Positions 1-6,803 of a stretch of 11,858 nt of DNA are shown one piece after another. Each line of letters starts with the position of its first letter. The stretch's first letter is position 1. The DNA is from Porcincola sp945869225 (GTDB lineage: Bacteria > Bacillota > Clostridia > Lachnospirales > Lachnospiraceae): positions 1 through 11,858 of the forward strand of contig NZ_JBQKGW010000031.1 in assembly GCF_052118625.1 (NCBI RefSeq). The letters run 5' to 3'. The translations under genes were made by a program, and so were the position numbers. Below the pieces are notes generated by a model. That model made no database searches and was not told where the DNA came from. It saw nothing but the letters and a program-made list of their open reading frames with translations.

Positions 1-142
1 CAATTCGCAGAAACAGTTACTTTTAAAGTGACTGACACATCTGTAGAAATCCAAAATCGGCGCGAAATAATCTGCCGGATGGGACATCATTTAATTTGCC
101 GGACAACACTTCATGATTCCGGCCGCTTGCCGGTGTATAGAA
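1..142. other. Leader-distal flank, no gene recognised
   Basis: No reading frame here that is independent of the decayed repeats looks like a gene. Two small inverted repeats are visible: positions 14-34 (arms CAGTTACTT and AAGTGACTG, one G-T/C-A pair) and 119-133 (arms CCGGC and GCCGG). Either could lie in the 3' end of the array transcript, which runs leftward, but neither is followed by a convincing T-run, so I do not call a terminator. I saw no further repeat relic one period left of 143. Confidence 0.5.
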
Positions 143-378
143 TCTTAAATCCACTCTGTCCACATGGGTAGGCACTGTGTCAAAGAGCTGAATGCCATCG
201 TGCCTGATATCCTTAAATTTTTCCCCGCTCATACGGTCGGGGCCCGAAGACTACAAGGGCGTTATATTTCATAACAGCTTTAAATCTACCCTGCCCACAC
301 GGGTGGGGACTGCAGCGGACAATCGGTTCACCGGCCAACATCCGGCCTTAAATCCACACCGCTCGTGTGGACGGGGAC
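143..378 (-). repeat. Four decayed leader-distal repeats
   Basis: Repeats at 143-175, 211-243, 278-310 and 346-378 diverge from the otherwise uniform consensus, while their spacers (176-210, 244-277, 311-345) keep normal lengths. Differences are mostly transitions. In transcript sense several stem pairs of the first three are broken, so their crRNAs are probably poorly processed. The fourth (346-378) has only 3 changes. Such decay is normal at the oldest end of an array and fixes the array polarity. The loops of the first three are discussed as a finding. Confidence 0.9.
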
Positions 379-1517
379 AAAGGACCCGCTGAGGTCCCTG
401 TGCACCGAGTACCTTAAATCCACCCCGCCCGTGTGGGCGGGGACTGGGCTTTGTCCAGAAGATGACACACGATGACATGCCTTAAATCCACCCCGCCCGT
501 GTGGGCGGGGACGCTGAACTTTTCTCTACATTCGCTCAGGATATCGCCTTAAATCCACCCCGCCCGTGTGGGCGGGGACAATGAACTACGTTGAATTGAG
601 CGGCGGAGTACGACCTTAAATCCACCCCGCCCGTGTGGGCGGGGACGCTGCCGCGATGTGTACTATCCGGCGGTAGTAAACCTTAAATCCACCCCGCCCG
701 TGTGGGCGGGGACATTGTTACTATATCTCCCACTGGCATTAAATGGGCCTTAAATCCACCCCGCCCGTGTGGGCGGGGACGCGCCTTCCGGCCCCATCTG
801 TTCAAGGTAATTCACCTTAAATCCACCCCGCCCGTGTGGGCGGGGACCGTCAAGATTGCCTTCCAGCGAGTAAAGTGATGTCCTTAAATCCACCCCGCCC
901 GTGTGGGCGGGGACTGATGGGTATGCAGATCACATAGGGATTGTGGACCTTAAATCCACCCCGCCCGTGTGGGCGGGGACTGCTCCGTACCCGTGTGCGT
1001 GTGGGCGTTGTCCACCTTAAATCCACCCCGCCCGTGTGGGCGGGGACTCACAAATGACCAGGGCTGGATCACGATTGTTATCCTTAAATCCACCCCGCCC
1101 GTGTGGGCGGGGACAGCTGGTAAAGATGTATGCGGTCGAGCTGCGAAGCCTTAAATCCACCCCGCCCGTGTGGGCGGGGACTCCATGATTCTTGATATCG
1201 TTAATTACATCTTCCCCTTAAATCCACCCCGCCCGTGTGGGCGGGGACGACGATCGTGCAGGAACTGTCTCAGTATATTCCTCCTTAAATCCACCCCGCC
1301 CGTGTGGGCGGGGACTAGATAGCCATGCATCAGATCTTCCGATCTTATCCTTAAATCCACCCCGCCCGTGTGGGCGGGGACAAGGGGAAAGACAACAAAG
1401 TGATCCAGGCAATTGACCTTAAATCCACCCCGCCCGTGTGGGCGGGGACGTTGTCTCTTTCATTTATCTATCCTCTCAATCCTCCCTTAAATCTACCCCG
1501 CCCGTGTGGGCGGGGAC

Positions 1518-1650
1518 TGTCCGGATGGTGGGCAGATCACCCGGCTCTCAACCTTAAATCCACCCCGCCCGTGTGGGCGGGGACTGAAATGCTGCCATGC
1601 GATTGCATCAATTCGGCCCTTAAATCCACCCCGCCCGTGTGGGCGGGGAC
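1518..1650 (-). repeat. Two-spacer block, older copy
   Basis: Spacers 1518-1551 (34 nt) and 1585-1617 (33 nt), with the repeats after each, are identical to 2788-2920. Counting from the leader these are spacers 26 and 25. The repeat to the left (1485-1517) carries the only internal repeat variant, which is not present at the matching place of the other copy (2755-2787). Outside the block the neighbouring spacers differ. Confidence 0.95.
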
Positions 1651-2787
1651 GCTCTGCTATATGGTGAGGCTCGATGCTACAGAAGACCTTAAATCCACCC
1701 CGCCCGTGTGGGCGGGGACCGGGTATGTATGGAATTCCGCAAGAGAGGGCATCCTTAAATCCACCCCGCCCGTGTGGGCGGGGACAAGCCGGCACAGATA
1801 TAGATAGCAGTAGATGTATCCTTAAATCCACCCCGCCCGTGTGGGCGGGGACTGAACTGATTCAGACTCATGCGCTGCACGGTTTTCCTTAAATCCACCC
1901 CGCCCGTGTGGGCGGGGACATCGATGCAAATGATGAGACATTCGCGGAGCTGGTCCTTAAATCCACCCCGCCCGTGTGGGCGGGGACTTCGAGGCCGCGG
2001 CGATCAGGGAAGACATGGCAAACCTTAAATCCACCCCGCCCGTGTGGGCGGGGACAATGGTGGATATTATGGATGATCAAAAACAGAAACCTTAAATCCA
2101 CCCCGCCCGTGTGGGCGGGGACTTGTGCCGGTGACGAAGATCCAGTTGAGCGTATCCCTTAAATCCACCCCGCCCGTGTGGGCGGGGACGGAAAGCATCA
2201 GACAGGTTATTCCCTGATTTGATCCTTAAATCCACCCCGCCCGTGTGGGCGGGGACAGGAACCGATCGTATCCTTCTTCTCAGATGTTGGCCTTAAATCC
2301 ACCCCGCCCGTGTGGGCGGGGACCGTACTGTGCTTCAATGGCTTCCAGCTTTTTATCCTTAAATCCACCCCGCCCGTGTGGGCGGGGACCCAGATTACCA
2401 GACAAATCTATATGCATGTAACCCTTAAATCCACCCCGCCCGTGTGGGCGGGGACGAAAAGCATATAGTCACACATGTTCGGAATGCGCCTTAAATCCAC
2501 CCCGCCCGTGTGGGCGGGGACGTGAGCTTCAATGTTTTCATGTTTCTCCTCCTCATCCTTAAATCCACCCCGCCCGTGTGGGCGGGGACTGACCTCTGAG
2601 GCGACCTGAGCATCATCGTGCCCCTTAAATCCACCCCGCCCGTGTGGGCGGGGACTGCATTGGAGTTGCTGGGCAACGAAAAGCAAGACCTTAAATCCAC
2701 CCCGCCCGTGTGGGCGGGGACGATCACGTATCTGTTGCAGCGGCATGACAAAAACCTTAAATCCACCCCGCCCGTGTGGGCGGGGAC

Positions 2788-2920
2788 TGTCCGGATGGTG
2801 GGCAGATCACCCGGCTCTCAACCTTAAATCCACCCCGCCCGTGTGGGCGGGGACTGAAATGCTGCCATGCGATTGCATCAATTCGGCCCTTAAATCCACC
2901 CCGCCCGTGTGGGCGGGGAC
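2788..2920 (-). repeat. Two-spacer block, leader-proximal copy
   Basis: Identical to 1518-1650, offset 1270 bp or 19 repeat-spacer units. Counting from the leader these are spacers 7 and 6. Two spacers in the same order and phase are far better explained by recombination between repeats than by independent acquisition. Confidence 0.95.
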
Positions 2921-3320
2921 ATATCGGTTTTATGTGTCGGCGCTGGAACATCTGCCTTAAATCCACCCCGCCCGTGTGGGCGGGGACATCCACCCGCATG
3001 CCATTACCGCTGGCAAGTGAACCTTAAATCCACCCCGCCCGTGTGGGCGGGGACGGAAACATATTCCGCCATTTTGCTCGATTGATCCCTTAAATCCACC
3101 CCGCCCGTGTGGGCGGGGACTAGTCAGCTCATCGTGTATTTTGTCGTAATTAGTCCTTAAATCCACCCCGCCCGTGTGGGCGGGGACAAACAGCATCGAT
3201 CCTGCTTATCTGCTAATGGAGCCTTAAATCCACCCCGCCCGTGTGGGCGGGGACAGCAAAAACATACAAAACTCTAAAGAAAAATTCTTCTGATATTAGC
3301 AGAAATGTTTAAAGATATCT

Positions 3321-3348
3321 GATATAACGTTTTTTGTCGGTCTATCAA
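3321..3348 (-). promoter_or_regulatory. Candidate promoter for pre-crRNA
   Basis: On the minus strand TTGATA (3343-3348) lies 16 nt before TATATC (3321-3326), a reasonable -35/-10 pair. Transcription would start near 3313-3315, about 60 nt before the first repeat. This was found by eye. Other AT-rich hexamers in the leader (for example TAATAT near 3294-3299) could serve instead. Confidence 0.4.
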
Positions 3349-3369
3349 ACTATGAGAAGTGCAATTCCA

Positions 3370-3413
3370 GGTGCGAAAGTTCCAGTAATATATGAGTGAT
3401 CATATCTCGCACC
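3370..3413 (-). other. Nested inverted repeat just after cas2
   Basis: Arms GGTGCGA (3370-3376) and TCGCACC (3407-3413) pair perfectly over 7 bp, or 9 bp counting the next G-T and A-T pairs. They enclose a second hairpin with arms ATATGA (3390-3395) and TCATAT (3400-3405) and a 4-nt loop. The outer arm starts 2 nt after the cas2 stop codon. No T-run follows in the direction of transcription, so it does not look like a standard intrinsic terminator. It may mark the 3' end of the cas mRNA or shield that end. Confidence 0.5.
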
Positions 3414-3414
3414 A

Positions 3415-3705
3415 CTATAATATGAGGCTTCCTTCCTGATCCGGTGTTACCTTCGTCCCATAATGCTCGACCTTTTTCTTATATTCGTTTCCAAGGTTAT
3501 ATATTCGTACACTATCCTTCGATTCATCGATTACATCCAGTATTGCCGCCCTGAAAGTCACAAGCTGCGAAGCATCGAGGTTGCATTCAAACACGGAGTT
3601 CTGAACGCGAATTCCGTAATTCAGACAGATTTTGGCAACTTTTCGAAGTCTTTTCTTTCCGCTCACAGACTCCGTATTTACATCATATGTCAATATTATC
3701 ATCAT
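3415..3705 (-). CDS. cas2: CRISPR-associated endonuclease Cas2, type I-C
   Basis: Cas2 forms the dimer that bridges two Cas1 dimers in the spacer integration complex. The 96-residue product opens MMIILTYDVNTES, with the conserved aspartate at residue 8 at the end of the first beta strand of the ferredoxin-like fold. It continues with KRLRKVAKICLNYGIRVQNSVFEC and ends NLGNEYKKKVEHYGTKV...EGSLIL, all typical of I-C Cas2. The frame extends 8 codons further to an ATG at 3729, but there AAGGGG abuts the start codon. I prefer 3705 because it gives the usual family length and has AGCAGG about 9 nt upstream; 3702 (the next Met) is also possible. It lies 68 nt after cas1, is the last cas gene, and is followed by the nested inverted repeat and the leader. 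Confidence 0.95.
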   Translation of the reverse strand: MMIILTYDVNTESVSGKKRLRKVAKICLNYGIRVQNSVFECNLDASQLVTFRAAILDVIDESKDSVRIYNLGNEYKKKVEHYGTKVTPDQEGSLIL

Positions 3706-3773
3706 ACTGTATCGCCTGCTTTCTACCATCCCCTTAGATTCTCACGAAAGGCTTCTGCTGAGGCAATATTCCT

Positions 3774-4805
3774 TTATTTCCACATAAATGGCGGATATTC
3801 ATCGAGGTCGCCACGGATAGTCCTTGACAGTAGCAGTGCCTGAATATATGGCACAAGCCCCCACTGCACTTTCTCCTGCAAATAGGGATGCACAATCTCT
3901 TCCTTTTTTCTTTCCTGCCACTTCGCCAAAAATATCTTTCTCGAATCATCCGTCATCAGAACCGCCCCATCACTGGTCACTGAGAAACTTTTATTCGTCA
4001 GCATCTTTTTGTTGATCATCGTCAAAACAAATCGATCCGCCATAGGCGCTCTTAATTCTTCTTCAAGATCCAGAGCCAACGATGCCCGCCCCGGTTTATC
4101 GGTGTGCATAAATCCAGCATAGGAATCAAGACCAACCGACTCCAGTGCATTCATACAATCATTTGCCAATAATGTGTAAGCAAACGACAACATGGCATTA
4201 ACTTTATCGAGCGGAGGTCTACGGTTTCTTCCGCTAAAACAAAAGTCATCCTTCTGGTTCAGAATCAGATCATTAAAAACTCTGAAATAGTCAACTGCAC
4301 TATCTCCTTCAACTCCCCTCAGGTTTGATACTGAGTCCGCTATACGGATTTTTTCAACCTGCCTCTTAAGCTTTTCAATACTCTCCCGAAGTCTGTCGCC
4401 GTTCACTCTCATAGGGTAATCTCGAAGTGTGCGGTCAACCGTCCAGCGCTCATTGAATACCTTACCCAAAATCATGTTTCTGGCGTACGGCAGTGAGCGC
4501 CTTTCATCATCACTAATCCGATATTGTTCTTTTCTGAGAAGGATATTCCCTCTGCTCCTACCCTCAACTCGGCACAGAAATTTACCATATGGAGTAAACA
4601 TAGCAAACCCGATACCATTTGCCGCGCATGCCCCCATCAGTTCCGGTGATGCACCAGAATAGCTGAAGGAAATGATTCCTTCAAAAATATGCAGAGGAAA
4701 TTGCCCTATTTTCTCTCTTCCTTCAGTAATGACAACCGATTCTCCTTCCAGGCTGAGATAATAATCATCGGTTAGGATAAACAGCGTATTCAACAGTTTT
4801 TTCAA
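3774..4805 (-). CDS. cas1: CRISPR integrase Cas1, type I-C
   Basis: Cas1 is the metal-dependent integrase that inserts prespacers at the leader-repeat junction with Cas2, here with Cas4 as partner. The 343-residue product begins (M)KKLLNTLFILTDDYYLSLEGESVV and ends YPPFMWK, both typical of I-C Cas1. Catalytic positions are visible: E166 in GVEGDSAVDYF, H234 in GFMHTDKPGRASLALD, and D246/E249 in DLEEELRAPMADR. The start is a TTG at 4803-4805 overlapping the cas4 stop by 4 nt (TTGA), which suggests translational coupling. No ATG is available near the conserved N-terminus. The frame runs 31 codons further up inside cas4 to another TTG, but that would make the protein longer than the family norm and add non-homologous residues. 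Confidence 0.96.
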   Translation of the reverse strand: MKKLLNTLFILTDDYYLSLEGESVVITEGREKIGQFPLHIFEGIISFSYSGASPELMGACAANGIGFAMFTPYGKFLCRVEGRSRGNILLRKEQYRISDDERRSLPYARNMILGKVFNERWTVDRTLRDYPMRVNGDRLRESIEKLKRQVEKIRIADSVSNLRGVEGDSAVDYFRVFNDLILNQKDDFCFSGRNRRPPLDKVNAMLSFAYTLLANDCMNALESVGLDSYAGFMHTDKPGRASLALDLEEELRAPMADRFVLTMINKKMLTNKSFSVTSDGAVLMTDDSRKIFLAKWQERKKEEIVHPYLQEKVQWGLVPYIQALLLSRTIRGDLDEYPPFMWK

Positions 4806-5461
4806 TGGTCGTCCACACTTTCCGAGATATATGTTTTGACGGAAAGTATTTTCGTCATTTCCGGAAGGCAAATGTCCTTCAGCGAACACTTCGCGCAACC
4901 TTTTCTGGGTTTGCTTTTTGGAGTATACCCTCTGCTAAAGTACTCGTGCATTTCCTGAAATGAATCCATCACTTTTTTTCTGAGCGTTTCGTCAAAATTA
5001 ACCTCTTTCCGTCTGTGTGTTTCTCCCCAGAAAAGATCGCCGGCATCGATCTGACAACAAAGCATTTCCTCGAGACACATTGCTTCCGCACATAGCTGGG
5101 CGGCATCCGCCTCGTTAAAATCGTATCTCCCACTTTTGTACTCGATGGGCAGAACGTTCCACCTGCCCTCCAATCCATTGACCACAATTCCGTCTGACGT
5201 CCTGTGAAACTCTACTACATCACAGTTTCCGCTGACACCCAGACTGGATGAATGGATTTTGAGCCCGCGAACTATAACTGTATCGCCCCGCTTTTCTAAT
5301 TCCGCCGCATTATGAGCCCTCTTATGGAACAATTTACCGGAAGATGTAAGCTCATTTTCTTTCCACTGCTGTTCAACATGAATGAGTGCCCATTGCCTTC
5401 TGCAGAAAAGAAAATGTTGGATTCCTGAAAGCATCAAATACTCATCTTCAGAATATGTCAT
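4802..5461 (-). CDS. cas4: CRISPR-associated exonuclease Cas4, type I-C
   Basis: Cas4 is a RecB-like Fe-S nuclease that trims prespacers and helps Cas1-Cas2 choose PAM-flanked DNA in the right orientation. The 219-residue protein has C20 (QHFLFCRRQWALIH) and C189, C192 and C198 (GCAKCSLKDIC), the four ligands of a 4Fe-4S cluster. Nuclease motifs are H46 (GKLFH), D81 (SGNCDVVEF), E107-x-K109 (PIEYKSG) and Q122 (DAAQLCAEAMCLEEML). Nothing essential is missing. The ATG overlaps the end of cas7 by 14 nt and has AAGGAG (5472-5477) 10 nt upstream. Its stop overlaps the cas1 start. The order cas4-cas1-cas2 is the classic I-C adaptation module. Confidence 0.97.
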   Translation of the reverse strand: MTYSEDEYLMLSGIQHFLFCRRQWALIHVEQQWKENELTSSGKLFHKRAHNAAELEKRGDTVIVRGLKIHSSSLGVSGNCDVVEFHRTSDGIVVNGLEGRWNVLPIEYKSGRYDFNEADAAQLCAEAMCLEEMLCCQIDAGDLFWGETHRRKEVNFDETLRKKVMDSFQEMHEYFSRGYTPKSKPRKGCAKCSLKDICLPEMTKILSVKTYISESVDDH

Positions 5462-6326
5462 GCACGATAGGCTCCTTCATCTCAGAAAGCTTGTTGATGG
5501 AAACCTCGTAATCTGAATAAGATTCGGGCAGCTCAACACCCTCTTTGCGTTTGACCTGTACTGTATTGAAAATCTTCGAAGCCGGATAGATAACGTCTCC
5601 GCCTTCCCACCAGACTGTCTTCACTACATCGACACTTCCTGCCGGTCTAGCTGCAGATTCATCATTAAGGAACAAGGTATCCAAGGCTTGCTGAATATCT
5701 TCCTTATCCTGTTCTGTGAATCCATTTTTTTCTGCAAACAGCGGATTAACAGATCCCTTGATTACATACAGTCCGAACCGGACACTGTGCTTTAACCCCA
5801 TGGTATCAGATCCACGCTTGTCTCCGGTTTCACTGTTCGTACTTTTTGTAATCTGTGTGCTCACTATGTCAACCGGATCCACGCTCTCTGCCTCCTGAAT
5901 GGTCACCGCTGCGCGAATACCGATGGAGACCCCGTTCCCGTTCTGCTGTTCGTCCGAGTCTGCTCTGCCTCCCTTCTTCAGGGCGATCGTTGCACCAAAC
6001 GCCCTGACATCTTCATAATTACTACAGATAATGCTTGTCATCTTATCGTTGTCTTTCGCTTTCTCTGCTTCAACAAATTCCTTGCTGCTATCAAGCCTGT
6101 CATGAATGCTTTTGAAACCATCTCTAATTCTGTCATCAGAAACAATCAGGATATTCCGCCCCATATCCTGCATTCTGTTTCTCATTTTTCTTTTTATGCA
6201 CACGTCCGTGATATAGCCTTTTCCATCCGCATGCTGCCTCGGGCGATTTCCATTCAGAGGATCACCGTTTGGATTTGCGTCAGATACCGCTACCAGTGCC
6301 ATAAAATAACTTCTGTTAACTGCCAT
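5448..6326 (-). CDS. cas7: Cascade backbone protein Cas7 (Csd2), type I-C
   Basis: Cas7 polymerises along the crRNA to form the Cascade backbone and presents the spacer for pairing with target DNA. The 292-residue protein shows the Csd2/Csh2-family N-terminus with SDANPNGDP at residues 15-23, followed by DVRAFGA (106-112) and GIRAAVTIQEAESVDPVDIVSTQITKS-like sequence from 136, then MGLKHSVRFGLYV (176-188). These form the RRM-like palm and thumb of Cas7. The ATG at 6324-6326 has a strong AAGGAG (6333-6338) 6 nt upstream. That fits the high protein stoichiometry Cascade needs, and the gene follows cas8c/cas11c by 42 nt. The stop falls 14 nt inside cas4. I see no internal defect. Confidence 0.97.
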   Translation of the reverse strand: MAVNRSYFMALVAVSDANPNGDPLNGNRPRQHADGKGYITDVCIKRKMRNRMQDMGRNILIVSDDRIRDGFKSIHDRLDSSKEFVEAEKAKDNDKMTSIICSNYEDVRAFGATIALKKGGRADSDEQQNGNGVSIGIRAAVTIQEAESVDPVDIVSTQITKSTNSETGDKRGSDTMGLKHSVRFGLYVIKGSVNPLFAEKNGFTEQDKEDIQQALDTLFLNDESAARPAGSVDVVKTVWWEGGDVIYPASKIFNTVQVKRKEGVELPESYSDYEVSINKLSEMKEPIVHDIF

Positions 6327-6368
6327 AGAACGCTCCTTTCCAAAATAAATATCTTTTATCTGGTCCGA

Positions 6369-6803
6369 TTAGTTATCCGTAGTTGTTTTGTTCTCATGCT
6401 CCGATCCGGCAGTTTTTTCTTTCTTCCTCCCCAGCTTCAATTCTCTTCTCTGAAGATAAAACCCCAGAAGGTACTGTGGATCTAGTGCCCTGTTGGATCT
6501 TGCAAGGCTGCTCATGTCCGCATCCTCGAATCTTGATACGATTTCCTCCAGGGTCTTCTGGTAAAACACTCGAGATCCTGCAGGCAGTTGTGCCTCGTAC
6601 GGCAGAAGAAGATTCTTTAACTCCTGCCACGTTGTCATAGGATGATTGACATATGCGTTCCACAACCGTCTGGCATTCGTTTCCCTGTTACTGTCAGAGC
6701 CATTTTTCTTTCGATCCAGCACAGTCTGCTCAATCGCATCTTCCACTGCCAAAATTCTCCCGAACAGATAACTCCGATCCGTAGATTCCATGTTTAGTTC
6801 CAT
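6369..6803 (-). CDS. cas11c: Small subunit Cas11c, internal in-frame start in cas8c
   Basis: In type I-C systems a separate small subunit is known to be made from an internal start near the 3' end of cas8c; it lines the inner face of Cascade and stabilises the R-loop. Here Met514 of Cas8c (ATG at 6801-6803) is preceded by a purine tract AGGGAGGGGAGG (6809-6820) with a 5-nt gap, stronger than most RBSs in the operon. Translation from it gives 144 residues starting MELNMESTDRSYLFGRILAV, in the same frame as cas8c and ending at the same stop. The segment is expected to be helical, as Cas11 is. The position just before the conserved RSYLFGR motif agrees with the family. Internal translation itself is inferred, not observed. 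Confidence 0.85.
   Translation of the reverse strand: MELNMESTDRSYLFGRILAVEDAIEQTVLDRKKNGSDSNRETNARRLWNAYVNHPMTTWQELKNLLLPYEAQLPAGSRVFYQKTLEEIVSRFEDADMSSLARSNRALDPQYLLGFYLQRRELKLGRKKEKTAGSEHENKTTTDN

Larger units (their letters stand above)
143..3254 (-). CRISPR. Type I-C CRISPR array, 47 repeats and 46 spacers
   Basis: The 33-nt repeat (for example 3222-3254) recurs every 66-69 nt. Repeat starts by my reading are 143, 211, 278, 346, 412, 480, 547, 614, 681 and so on to 3155 and 3222. Spacers are 33-36 nt, mostly 34. In transcript (minus) sense the repeat begins GT, then has a perfect 8-bp stem (CCCCGCCC and GGGCGGGG) around loop ACAC, then an 11-nt tail TGGATTTAAGG. The tail matches the 11-nt 5' handle left when Cas5c cuts at the stem base. 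Minus-strand transcription is supported by three things: resemblance of the tail to the usual I-C ...GTGGATTGAAA end, decayed repeats at the left end, and cas genes on the same strand to the right. The repeat at 1485-1517 has one C-to-T change (plus-strand repeat position 10). The leader-proximal repeat is consensus. Confidence 0.98.
3255..3414 (-). promoter_or_regulatory. CRISPR leader between cas2 and the array
   Basis: This AT-rich stretch separates the cas2 stop codon (3415-3417) from the first repeat (ends 3254). By polarity it must hold the promoter of the array transcript and the docking site for spacer integration. Close to the array it contains an inverted repeat with arms TTCTG (3288-3292) and CAGAA (3300-3304). 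An 8-mer TCTGATAT occurs at 3289-3296 and again at 3318-3325, 29 bp apart. Whether these are bound by Cas1-Cas2, a host factor or nothing is not known from the sequence. Confidence 0.85.

Noticed and set aside
71..108. A further decayed repeat one period left of 143
   Set aside because: Fragments such as TTAATTT and GCCGGA align too poorly to the repeat; no stem or spacing supports it.
119..133. Hairpin CCGGC/GCCGG as terminator of the array transcript
   Set aside because: Only 5 bp and not followed by a T-run on the minus strand.
23..232. Minus-strand frame of 69 codons at the left end
   Set aside because: It runs through two decayed repeats and a spacer, so it cannot be a conserved gene.
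192..3196. Many open frames of 60-145 codons across the array with repeating peptides such as LKSTPPVWAGT or PRPHGRGGFK
   Set aside because: They are translations of the CRISPR repeat, whose length together with spacers keeps some frames open. They have no independent start signals or homology.
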